The notes: generated by a model from the letters alone, not told the origin. Counted from the first letter of the stretch, positions 6,455 through 12,980 are shown. The stretch: DNA of 12,980 nt from Elusimicrobiota bacterium (GCA_003158755.1 PMLF01000169.1:1-12980); one strand, 5' to 3'. Program-made: numbers and translations.

Positions 6455-8287
6455 ATGGAAACCATCGACCTCATCGTCGTCGGCGCCGGCCACGCGGCGG
6501 TGGAAGCCTCCTTGGCCGGGGCGCGCTCCGGCCTAAGAACCCTCTTGATCACTCTCGACAAGACCCGAATCGGTCACATGTCCTGCAACCCGGCCGTGGG
6601 CGGGGTGGGCAAGGGGCAGGCGGTCCGGGAGGTCGACGCCTTGGGCGGGCAAATGGCTCTTTTGACCGACGCGGCGGGTCTCCAGTTCAAAATGCTGAAC
6701 CGAGGGAAGGGGCCGGCCGTTTGGAGCCCCCGCGCCCAATGCGACCGCCGCCTTTACCGAGAAGGGGCGACGAAAACGGTCCTTGCCCAGACGGGCCTCA
6801 CGGTGTTGGAGGACGAAGTCACCGCCGTGCGGGAATCGGGCGGACGGGTGACCGGAGTGAATGCCCGCCGGTCCGGATTCATTCCGGCGAGGACCGTTGT
6901 CGTGTCGTCGGGAACGTTCATGAACGGCCTCCTGCACCGGGGGATGACGTCCACCCCCGGAGGCCGAATGGACGAACCACCTTCCGTCGGCCTCTCCGAT
7001 TCTCTCCGCGCCCTCGGCTTCGAAGTGGGCCGTTTGAAAACCGGCACGCCCCCGCGGCTGGACGGGTCCACCATCGACTATTCCAAATGTATCCCGGCGC
7101 CGGGCGACGATCCGCCCATTCCCATGTCCCACTTCACCCGATCCCTCCCCCAACGGATGCTGAGCTGCTGGCTGACCCGCACAACGGAGAGGACCCACGA
7201 CCTCATTCGGCGGAACCTGGATCGATCTCCCCTCTATACCGGCATCATCCGGTCAACGGGCCCCCGGTACTGCCCTTCCATCGAGGACAAGGTGGTGAAG
7301 TTCGCCCATCACGCCTCTCACCACGTTTTCATCGAGCCCGAAGGATACGAAACGACGGAAGTGTACCCCAACGGCATCTCGACGAGCCTGCCGGAGGACG
7401 TGCAAGAGTCTTTGGTCCGGAGCATCCCGGGGATGGAAAACGCCCGCTTCGTTCGTTACGGCTACGCCGTCGAATATGATTTTTGCCCGCCCACCCAATT
7501 GAAACCAACTCTCGAAACCCAAGCCGTCCAAGGCCTGTATTTCGCCGGCCAGATCAACGGCACCACCGGATATGAGGAAGCCGCCGCCCAGGGTCTCGTG
7601 GCCGGGGTCAACGCCGTCTTGTCTCTGAAAGGCGAACCGCCTTTCGTCCTCCGTCGGGACGAGGCGTATATCGGGGTTATGATCGACGATCTGGTTACCA
7701 AAGGAACCTCCGTCGCCGGCGGTCCCGACGAGCCTTATCGCCTCATGACGTCCCGGGCGGAATGGCGGCTCCACCTGCGCTGGGACAACGCCGACCTGCG
7801 CCTCATGGACCACGGCCGGAGGATCGGCCTTTTACCTCCGGAAACCCACGACCGTTTTTGCTCCTATCGCGCCCGCGTCGCCGAGGCGGTGCGGGCGGCG
7901 TTGCCGGCGGACGCGGAGTCCAACTATCTGTCGGTATTTCCGACGGGCCCCGTTCCGCGTTCCGGGGGTGGATCGGAACCGGCATGGAGCGACGAGAATA
8001 TTTCGCGCCAAGCCGCGATCGAACTCCAGTACTGGGGCTACATGAAGCGACAACGCCGGGACATCTCCAAGTTCCTCCGTTTAGAGAACCGCCGCATCCC
8101 CGACACCTTCGATTACGACTCCCTGTCCAGCCTCTTGACCGAGGCGAGGCAGAAGCTCAAGAAAGTGCGGCCCGTTTCCATCGGACAGGCGGCGAGGATC
8201 CCCGGCGTCAACCCGTCGGACATCGCCGTGCTCCTGGTCCATCTGGAGCGCGGTCGCCGCGCCGGGGAGGCGACCTCCCGTGGCTGA
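6455..8287 (+). CDS. mnmG: tRNA U34 carboxymethylaminomethyl-modifying enzyme MnmG (GidA)
   Basis: FAD enzyme that, with the GTPase MnmE, installs the (carboxymethyl)aminomethyl group on wobble uridine 34 of certain tRNAs, using methylenetetrahydrofolate. At 610 residues it has normal length. The N-terminal Rossmann motif is VVGAGHAAVEA (8-18). Both catalytic cysteines are present: C44 in HMSCNPAVGG and C273 in GPRYCPSIEDK. RLKTGTPPR (193-201) and AGQINGTTGYEEAAAQGL (364-381) are diagnostic, and the C-terminal helical domain includes RPVSIGQAARIPGV. Two departures: Ala replaces the third Gly of the FAD motif (residue 15), and about six extra residues (SVAGGP, 419-424) sit before EPYRLMTSRAE compared with E. 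coli. The start fits the family N-terminus but lacks a Shine-Dalgarno sequence. It overlaps rsmG by 8 bases. MnmE is not in the window. Confidence 0.97.
   Translation: METIDLIVVGAGHAAVEASLAGARSGLRTLLITLDKTRIGHMSCNPAVGGVGKGQAVREVDALGGQMALLTDAAGLQFKMLNRGKGPAVWSPRAQCDRRLYREGATKTVLAQTGLTVLEDEVTAVRESGGRVTGVNARRSGFIPARTVVVSSGTFMNGLLHRGMTSTPGGRMDEPPSVGLSDSLRALGFEVGRLKTGTPPRLDGSTIDYSKCIPAPGDDPPIPMSHFTRSLPQRMLSCWLTRTTERTHDLIRRNLDRSPLYTGIIRSTGPRYCPSIEDKVVKFAHHASHHVFIEPEGYETTEVYPNGISTSLPEDVQESLVRSIPGMENARFVRYGYAVEYDFCPPTQLKPTLETQAVQGLYFAGQINGTTGYEEAAAQGLVAGVNAVLSLKGEPPFVLRRDEAYIGVMIDDLVTKGTSVAGGPDEPYRLMTSRAEWRLHLRWDNADLRLMDHGRRIGLLPPETHDRFCSYRARVAEAVRAALPADAESNYLSVFPTGPVPRSGGGSEPAWSDENISRQAAIELQYWGYMKRQRRDISKFLRLENRRIPDTFDYDSLSSLLTEARQKLKKVRPVSIGQAARIPGVNPSDIAVLLVHLERGRRAGEATSRG
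8265..8279 (+). promoter_or_regulatory. hairpin sequestering the rsmG ribosome binding site
   Basis: GGGAGG (8265-8270), loop CGA, CCTCCC (8274-8279) form a perfect 6-bp stem ending directly before the rsmG GTG at 8280. The left arm contains the GGAGG Shine-Dalgarno core, nine bases from the start. The element lies in the last codons of mnmG, so ribosomes finishing mnmG would melt it. Sequence complementarity is certain; the coupling role is inferred. Confidence 0.6.
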
Positions 8288-9011
8288 AACGGAATTGGAC
8301 CTCCTCTTCGAGCAGGAAGCCCCCGTCCTCGCCAAGTTGGGAGTGCCCGCCGCTCTTCACGGTCTTTTACGGGACATCCTTTTAGATGTTAAGGCCGCGA
8401 ACGATCGGCTGAACCTCGTCTCGGACGCCGGAGATCGGGAACTTTTCCTCCATATGCTTGATTCTCTTCAAGCCTTGCGCGATCCGGAGGCTTTGAGAGA
8501 AAACGCGAGGATCATCGACGTGGGCACCGGCGGCGGTTTCCCGGGCTTACCCCTCCTGGCCGTTCGTTCCCGCTGGCGGGGAACGCTGCTGGACTCCGTC
8601 CGGAAAAAGACGGATGCCGTCGGGGAGATCGCCCGAAGTCGGTTTGGCGACCGGGTGGAAGCCCTGTGGTCCCGGTCGGAAACCTTGGCGCGGGAGGAAG
8701 GACGGAGGGACGCTTACGATCTCGCGTTCTGCCGCGCCGTCGGCCGGTTCACCACCGTCCTGGAACTCACGCTTCCTTTATTAAAACCCGGGGGAGTTCT
8801 CCTAGCCCACCGGGGCCACGAGGCGCCGGAGATGGAAACCGCCGCCGCGACAACGGCTTTGGGTTCGTTGGGCGGCCGTCTTGAAGAGATCACGCCCTAT
8901 TCTTTGCCTGGCCTGGACAAAACGCGGTATATTGTCCGCGTGGTGAAAACCGCGGCCACTCTCCCGGCCTTCCCCCGACGGGAAGGCGTGCCCGCCAAGA
9001 GGCCTTTATGA
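8280..9011 (+). CDS. rsmG: 16S rRNA (guanine527-N7)-methyltransferase RsmG (GidB)
   Basis: S-adenosylmethionine-dependent methyltransferase making m7G527 in the 530 loop of 16S rRNA; its loss in other bacteria gives low-level streptomycin resistance. The 243 residues are close to the family norm. NLVSDAGDRELFLHMLDSL (45-63) is the RsmG N-terminal pattern, IDVGTGGGFPGLPL (79-92) is the SAM-binding motif I, LLDSVRKKTD (103-112) follows, and FCRAVGRFTTVLELTLPLLKPGG (150-172) is the core RsmG segment. The tail PRREGVPAKRPL (232-243) matches the family's conserved PRxxGxPxKxPL ending. It starts with GTG, overlapping mnmG by 8 bases, with GGAGG nine bases upstream held in a hairpin. It overlaps the next gene by 4 bases (ATGA). 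The pair order mnmG-rsmG is the classical gidA-gidB arrangement. Confidence 0.95.
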   Translation: MAETELDLLFEQEAPVLAKLGVPAALHGLLRDILLDVKAANDRLNLVSDAGDRELFLHMLDSLQALRDPEALRENARIIDVGTGGGFPGLPLLAVRSRWRGTLLDSVRKKTDAVGEIARSRFGDRVEALWSRSETLAREEGRRDAYDLAFCRAVGRFTTVLELTLPLLKPGGVLLAHRGHEAPEMETAAATTALGSLGGRLEEITPYSLPGLDKTRYIVRVVKTAATLPAFPRREGVPAKRPL

Positions 9012-10621
9012 AACAGAGAAATGTTCTCATTCTCATCGTCCTTCTCCTCGCTTCTCTCAGCGGCGGGGCCTGGTGGAAGTGGGGGCGGACGTCGTCCCTT
9101 GAGAAGGCCCGGAAGAGTCTGGATCGGGGCGACCCGGAGGTTGCGGTGGAAATCCTTTTGAAGCGCCTGGACAAGGGTGTTCCGACAGAGGAGGCGGATC
9201 TCCGGCGCGAACTGGCCCGCGCTTTCCTCATGAAAGGTTCCTATGACAACGCCGAATCCGACCTTCGGGAGCTCCTTGAAAAACATCCGGACGACTTTTA
9301 TGGAAACCTCTCGCTGGGATTCCTCTTCTTTTCCCGGGGACAAGATTCTTTCGCCGTTGAGTCCCTCCGGAAGGCCAAGTCCCTGGAGCCGGGGGACTTG
9401 CGCTCGTCGCGGGCGCTGATTTCCCTGTTCAATTTTCGCGGCGACTACTCCCAGGCCCGCGGGGAGGCCTTGGACCTCTTGAACCATTCACCCGACGACC
9501 CCGGGGGTCGGATGGGCTTGGGCCGGTCGGATTTAGGGCGGGGGCTCTTCGCCGACGCGGCCCAATCCTTCGAGTCGGTCCTGGCGGCTTCCCCCGCCGA
9601 CAAGGGGGCGCGGGAGTCCTTGGTGGAGGCCCTCCTGTCCGGCGGGGAATTCCGCCGGTCTGAAGAGGCTCTGGCGCCCCTCCTTAAGAATTCCCCCGAC
9701 GACCCCGCCGCGCTGGACCTCCAGGCCCGGTTCTTCCACGAGAGGGCGTTCATCGACCAGGAGGAATCCCTGTATCGTCGGATTTACGAAAAAGACCCGC
9801 GCCGGCTTTTCGCCAGGATCGCCTTGGCGAGGTCGCTCGCTCGACGACGCGAGACGGAAACCGCCCAAACCCTCCTTTTGGACATCGCCCAGAACTTGCC
9901 CAAGTTGGAGGACCTTCCCCTCCCCCCCTACGCGAGCTTCTACGAACCCTGGGAGAACTTGGAAGCGCGGAACGCCGTCCGGCGGCTCCGGGCGGATTTC
10001 AACCTGGCCATGGCGGAGGTTTACAAAAGCCGTTACCTGCTTCCCGACGCCGAGAGGGAAGTCCTCCTGGCCCTCCAACTTTTCCCACGCGACGTGGACG
10101 CCCTGCGGACTTATACCGAGATCAAGCGGGTCGGCGGCGACGCCGAGGAACGCCTCAAAGCCGCCCGAAGCGCGGCGGATGTTTTTCCGGAACACCCCGA
10201 AATCCTTTTGGACTTGGCCCAGGCCCTCTTGGCCGTCCAACGGCCCTCGGAAGCGCTCACGTATGCCCAGGCGTCCGCGGCCGCCTGCCCCGCGCTATCC
10301 CGGGCCCACGCCGTCCTGGCCGAGGTCCGGGTCGCCCTCGGCGACAAGAAACTCGCCGCTGAATCCGCCGCGAAAGCCCTGTCTCTCAACGACCGGGACT
10401 CCGGCGCTTTCGTGGCCGACGGCCTGGCGAAAGCCGGCCGGGGGGAATGGAAAGACGCCGAAGCCGCCTTCGGCCGGGCCCTGGAGCTCGACGGTTTCCT
10501 GGCCCGCGCTCACTGGGAAAGGGCCCGCGCACTGAAGAAGCTCAAGAAAGATCCATCGGCTCAGGCCCACCGGGAAAAGGCTATTGAGTTGGAGCCCCGG
10601 GTATACGCGGGCAGGCCGTGA
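9008..10621 (+). CDS. membrane-anchored protein with 13 TPR repeats
   Basis: A 537-residue protein with a positively charged start, one hydrophobic segment (about 6-20) and then almost entirely tetratricopeptide repeats. Reading in steps of 34 residues gives seven uninterrupted units at 63-300, a Pro/aromatic-rich linker of 28 residues (301-328), and six more units at 329-532, thirteen in all. Unit 63-96 shows the consensus clearly: L7, A8, F11, G15, Y17, A20, L24, P32. TPR arrays bind other proteins; no enzymatic domain is seen. The N-terminal segment looks like a membrane anchor or lipid-free signal, placing the repeats probably in the periplasm. The ATG overlaps the rsmG stop (ATGA), with AAGAGG five bases upstream, and the stop overlaps the rhomboid start (GTGA). 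The partner is unknown; envelope assembly or quality control with the rhomboid is a guess. Confidence 0.85.
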   Translation: MKQRNVLILIVLLLASLSGGAWWKWGRTSSLEKARKSLDRGDPEVAVEILLKRLDKGVPTEEADLRRELARAFLMKGSYDNAESDLRELLEKHPDDFYGNLSLGFLFFSRGQDSFAVESLRKAKSLEPGDLRSSRALISLFNFRGDYSQARGEALDLLNHSPDDPGGRMGLGRSDLGRGLFADAAQSFESVLAASPADKGARESLVEALLSGGEFRRSEEALAPLLKNSPDDPAALDLQARFFHERAFIDQEESLYRRIYEKDPRRLFARIALARSLARRRETETAQTLLLDIAQNLPKLEDLPLPPYASFYEPWENLEARNAVRRLRADFNLAMAEVYKSRYLLPDAEREVLLALQLFPRDVDALRTYTEIKRVGGDAEERLKAARSAADVFPEHPEILLDLAQALLAVQRPSEALTYAQASAAACPALSRAHAVLAEVRVALGDKKLAAESAAKALSLNDRDSGAFVADGLAKAGRGEWKDAEAAFGRALELDGFLARAHWERARALKKLKKDPSAQAHREKAIELEPRVYAGRP

Positions 10622-11286
10622 TCCCTCTCAAAGACAACGTCAAGGCCGCCTCATTCCCTTTCATCAATTATCTGTTGATCGCGGGCAATCTATACGGTTT
10701 TTATCGGGAGGTCACCCAGCCGAACGCGGCGGCCCTTGCCGCTTTCGTGCGGGAGTGGTCGCTGACGCCGGCCCGCCTGCTCCTGTTTCCAGACGGGGCG
10801 TGGGCGACGATCTACACCTCCATGTTCCTCCACGGCGGATGGATCCACCTGCTGGGGAACATGCTATACCTCTGGATTTTCGGAAACGGCGTCGAAGGCC
10901 GGATGGGCCACCGCCGATACCTTCTCTTCTATCTCCTCTGCGGAACCCTGGCGGCCTTGTCCCAGGTCGCGGTCGCGCCCTCCTCGACGGGGCCGATGGT
11001 GGGGGCCTCGGGCGCCATCGCCGGCGTCCTCGGAGCCTACTTCCTGCTCTATCCCAAAGCGAAAATATTGAGCGTGGTGCCGATTTGGATATTTCTGCGG
11101 ATCGTCGAGATCCCCGCGATTTTCTTTTTGGGGTTTTGGTTCTTGATCCAAGCGTTTCAGGGATGGGGATCGCTGGGGTCGGGTGCCGTCGGAGGGATCG
11201 CCTGGGCGGCCCACGCGGGAGGTTTCCTGGCGGGAGGGATCTTGGTCCTATTTTTTAAAAAGCCGGAGCTGAGAAGGAAAAAGTAA
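10618..11286 (+). CDS. rhomboid family intramembrane serine protease
   Basis: A 222-residue integral membrane protease of about six helices that cleaves transmembrane segments of other proteins. The active site appears complete: catalytic S131 in GASGAIAG (129-136), catalytic H199 in AWAAHAGGFLAG (195-206), and the oxyanion-side HGGWIHLLGN (72-81) with H72, H77 and N81, equivalent to GlpG H150/N154. The L1-loop region FGNGVEGRMG (88-97) carries the family's E-x-R pattern. Residues 1-11 are short, so there is no cytoplasmic GlpG-like N-terminal domain. The start is GTG in a GTGA overlap with the TPR gene and has no clear Shine-Dalgarno sequence, suggesting coupling. The C-terminus is basic (KKPELRRKK), and its last codons lie inside the terminator inverted repeat. 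The substrate is not evident; the adjacent single-pass TPR protein is one candidate. Confidence 0.93.
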   Translation: MIPLKDNVKAASFPFINYLLIAGNLYGFYREVTQPNAAALAAFVREWSLTPARLLLFPDGAWATIYTSMFLHGGWIHLLGNMLYLWIFGNGVEGRMGHRRYLLFYLLCGTLAALSQVAVAPSSTGPMVGASGAIAGVLGAYFLLYPKAKILSVVPIWIFLRIVEIPAIFFLGFWFLIQAFQGWGSLGSGAVGGIAWAAHAGGFLAGGILVLFFKKPELRRKK

Positions 11287-11341
11287 AAAGGTAAAAGGGG
11301 TGGGAATTGTTTCTTTCCACACTTCTTCCTTTTTACTTTTT
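11278..11341. terminator. bidirectional terminator-like inverted repeat between convergent genes
   Basis: AAAAAGTAAAAAGG (11278-11291) is perfectly repeated in inverted form at 11328-11341 (CCTTTTTACTTTTT). Inside it, GTGGGAA (11300-11306) can pair with TTTCCAC (11314-11320) around a 7-base loop, and most intervening bases also pair. The result is one long imperfect hairpin with T-rich 3' arms on both strands, as expected for an intrinsic terminator working both ways. Each arm contains the Lys-Lys-stop end of one flanking gene: the rhomboid stop is at 11284-11286 and the peptidase stop at 11333-11335. Confidence 0.75.
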
Positions 11342-11938
11342 GCTTTTACCTTCAGGCCGCTGGAGGTCCTCGGCGGCCTGAAACGTCCGGCGGGCTTCGT
11401 CGGCGCCGACGAAACGCCAATGCCAGGGTTCGTAGGAAACCCCCTGGGGGTTGTTCTTGGGGAAGGAATTTTCAAAATGGAACCGGGAGGCGTTCGCGGT
11501 CAGCCACGCGAACGCCTTCGTCTTTTCAAAAGACGTTTCGACGTCCGTCTTCGGCTCGTCTCCGTCGCCCAGGTCCAACGTCCAGCCGGTATGGTGCTCC
11601 GAATGGCCTGGAGGAGCGACCCAGCGGGCGGCGGCTTTTTCGGAGCCCTGGCGGGAGATCGCTTTCTTCCACAACCCCCGCTGGTAGGCGACGGACCGGA
11701 AACCGGAGATGGGAATGATTCGGACTCCGTCGGCGGCCGCGGCGGAGACCATTTCCTTGAACGCCGCCGCCGCCGGGCCGCGCATAAGAACAACGCGTCC
11801 GCCGGCGCGATATCGTCCGGCCGAGGTCAGTTCCCGCCGGGGAGCTTCGTCGTAGGGAAAATGTCCGTACAAGGACGTCCGGCTCCCCGCGAAAAGGGGC
11901 GCCGAAAGGAGCAGAATGGCGGGGAGAACGCGTCTCAC
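11333..11938 (-). CDS. M15B (VanY/DacB-type) D-Ala-D-Ala carboxypeptidase, secreted
   Basis: A 201-residue zinc peptidase of the VanY-like M15B family, expected to trim C-terminal D-alanine from peptidoglycan peptides outside the inner membrane. A signal peptide is visible (MRRVLPAILLLSAPLFA, cleavage near residue 17-19). The motifs are complete: SGFRSVAYQ (78-86) with the conserved Arg81; GHSEHHTGWTLDLG (111-124), giving zinc ligands H115 and D122 in the SxHxxGxxxD pattern; and YEPWHWRFVG (169-178), giving catalytic E170 and zinc ligand H173. There is no extra cell-wall binding domain. Whether it acts as an L,D- or D,D-carboxypeptidase cannot be told from sequence. The start is GTG, overlapping the ABC ATPase stop by 4 bases (GTGA), with no Shine-Dalgarno sequence, so translation probably depends on coupling. 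The 3' end lies in the shared terminator repeat. Confidence 0.9.
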   Translation of the reverse strand: MRRVLPAILLLSAPLFAGSRTSLYGHFPYDEAPRRELTSAGRYRAGGRVVLMRGPAAAAFKEMVSAAAADGVRIIPISGFRSVAYQRGLWKKAISRQGSEKAAARWVAPPGHSEHHTGWTLDLGDGDEPKTDVETSFEKTKAFAWLTANASRFHFENSFPKNNPQGVSYEPWHWRFVGADEARRTFQAAEDLQRPEGKSKK

Positions 11939-12980
11939 GTCGCGGCGGCGGGGATGGGGGGAGTCTGTGAAACGAGGGGACGCCCGGGGAGGAGCGTCTG
12001 GCCGGTGTCCTTGTCGAAGAGGTGCAGCCGTTCCAAGTTGACCACCAACTCCATCGGCTGGTGGGGCTCCGCCCGGACGTAGGCGGGGACGCGGACGACC
12101 AAGTCGGTCGTATGGACTTTGACGTAAAGATAGATTTCAGAACCCATCGGCTCCACCACGTCCACCATGGCCTTGAAGGTCTGGCCTTCGGAAACTTTGT
12201 AGGTGTAAAAAAGGCGGTCGTAGAGATCTTCGGGGCGGATCCCCATCGTCACGTCACGCCCGACGTAGGGGCGCAACCGGTCGCCGACATCCTTGAGCGG
12301 CGTCAGGGAAAACGAATTATTGTGGCGCAAAACGACGGCGTCCTTCACGACCTCGACTCGGACGTCCACGAAATTCATGGGCGGGTTGCCGATGAAACCG
12401 GCCACGAACTTGTTGACGGGGTTGTGGTAAACCTCCAAGGGCGGCGCCACTTGCTGGACCTCGCCGTCCTTCATGACACAGATGCGGTCTCCCATGGTCA
12501 TAGCCTCGACCTGGTCGTGGGTCACGTAAATCATGGTGGTCTGAAGTTTCTCGTGGATGCGCTTGAGCTCGACGCGCATTTGAACGCGGAGCTTGGCGTC
12601 GAGGTTGGAGAGGGGCTCGTCGAAAAGGAAGACGAAAGGTTTGCGGACGATGGCCCGGCCCACCGCCACGCGCTGGCGCTGGCCGCCCGACAGGGCCTTG
12701 GGCCGGCGCTCCAATAAATGGCCCAGGTTCAGGATCTCCGCGGCCTCCCGCACCCGGCGGTTGATCTCGTCTTTGGGCATCTTGCGGAGCTTCAAACCGA
12801 AGGCCATGTTCTCGTACACGGTCATGTGGGGGTACAGGGCGTAGTTCTGGAACACCATGGCGATGTCGCGGTCTTTGGGAGGGACGTTGTTGACCACCCG
12901 CCCGCCGATGTAGATTTTGCCGGAGGAGATGTCTTCCAGCCCCGCGATCATGCGGAGCGTGGTGGACTTGCCGCAGCCGG
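11935..12980 (-). CDS. sugar-type ABC transporter ATP-binding protein (UgpC/MalK family), 5' end outside window
   Basis: ATPase subunit of a CUT1-type importer for sugars or glycerol-3-phosphate. The window ends inside the Walker A motif: codons just before the internal Met at 12951 read GCGKSTTLR, in frame with the rest. About 35 N-terminal residues are therefore missing, and 12951 is not the start. Counting from that Met, I see the Q-loop Q35 (MVFQNYALYPHMTV), the signature LSGGQRQR (87-94), Walker B FLFDEP (108-113), the D-loop SNLD (115-118) and the H-loop H145 (YVTHDQVEAM). The C-terminal regulatory OB/TOBE region (about 190-320) holds MGIRPEDL (236-243) and VVEPMGSEIYLYV (265-277), typical of UgpC/MalK rather than other ABC ATPases. 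No permease or binding protein is visible, so it may be a shared MsmX-like ATPase. Its stop overlaps the M15 peptidase start. Confidence 0.93.
   Translation of the reverse strand, partial: GCGKSTTLRMIAGLEDISSGKIYIGGRVVNNVPPKDRDIAMVFQNYALYPHMTVYENMAFGLKLRKMPKDEINRRVREAAEILNLGHLLERRPKALSGGQRQRVAVGRAIVRKPFVFLFDEPLSNLDAKLRVQMRVELKRIHEKLQTTMIYVTHDQVEAMTMGDRICVMKDGEVQQVAPPLEVYHNPVNKFVAGFIGNPPMNFVDVRVEVVKDAVVLRHNNSFSLTPLKDVGDRLRPYVGRDVTMGIRPEDLYDRLFYTYKVSEGQTFKAMVDVVEPMGSEIYLYVKVHTTDLVVRVPAYVRAEPHQPMELVVNLERLHLFDKDTGQTLLPGRPLVSQTPPIPAAAT

Noticed and set aside
6433..7479. 348-codon frame overlapping the mnmG start on the same strand
   Set aside because: The frame is Arg/Pro-rich without motifs, and mnmG in the other frame carries all diagnostic residues.
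12022..12717. 231-codon plus-strand frame, His/Val/Asp-rich
   Set aside because: It is antisense to the conserved ABC ATPase core. Such His-rich antisense frames are a common artefact of this family.
1..12980. CRISPR array, tRNA, rRNA or mobile element
   Set aside because: Reading both strands showed no spaced direct repeats, cloverleaf with a CCA-ready acceptor stem, rRNA-like segment, transposase or integrase motif.

Overview
The window is about 13 kb of gene-dense, high-GC bacterial chromosome. I see no tRNA or rRNA gene, CRISPR array, insertion sequence or phage gene. No stretch of more than about 300 bases lacks a gene; the largest gaps are the 78 bp divergent promoter region at 6377-6454 and the 46 bp convergent gap at 11287-11332. 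Composition and conserved housekeeping genes (mnmG, rsmG, class II fumC, rhomboid, M15 peptidase, UgpC/MalK-type ATPase) fit a bacterial chromosome. The tandem YfhO-like proteins, the orphan radical SAM enzyme and the many GTG/TTG starts would suit a poorly sampled lineage. I cannot name a phylum from the sequence; an Elusimicrobiota- or Omnitrophota-like candidate lineage is only a guess.

Layout. (1) 38-6376, minus strand: a four-gene cluster transcribed right to left. It starts with class II fumarase, then (4 bp later) a radical SAM protein of unknown substrate, then (21 bp later) two overlapping paralogous YfhO-type GT-C membrane proteins. (2) 6377-6454: a compact divergent control region with back-to-back -10 elements. 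(3) 6455-11286, plus strand: mnmG, rsmG, a 13-repeat TPR membrane-anchored protein and a rhomboid protease, each overlapping the next by 4 to 8 bases. (4) 11278-11341: a long inverted repeat, probably a bidirectional terminator, whose two arms encode the last two lysines and the stop codon of the two converging genes. (5) 11333-12980, minus strand: an M15B (VanY-type) peptidase overlapping by 4 bases the end of a UgpC/MalK-family ABC ATPase, which is cut by the window edge inside its Walker A motif.

How the genes fit together. MnmG (tRNA wobble uridine modification) and RsmG (16S rRNA G527 methylation) are the classic gidA-gidB pair. Here they are extended by a TPR scaffold and an intramembrane protease. 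The overlaps and a hairpin hiding the rsmG ribosome binding site suggest translational coupling. The fumarase cluster mixes central metabolism with an uncharacterised radical SAM enzyme and two envelope glycosyltransferase-like proteins; the link may be only co-transcription.

I found no clear undescribed defence or mobile system. The most interesting signals are the palindromic shared gene ends, the sequestered rsmG ribosome binding site, the near-leaderless mnmG promoter and the unusual fumC-radical SAM-YfhO-YfhO cluster.
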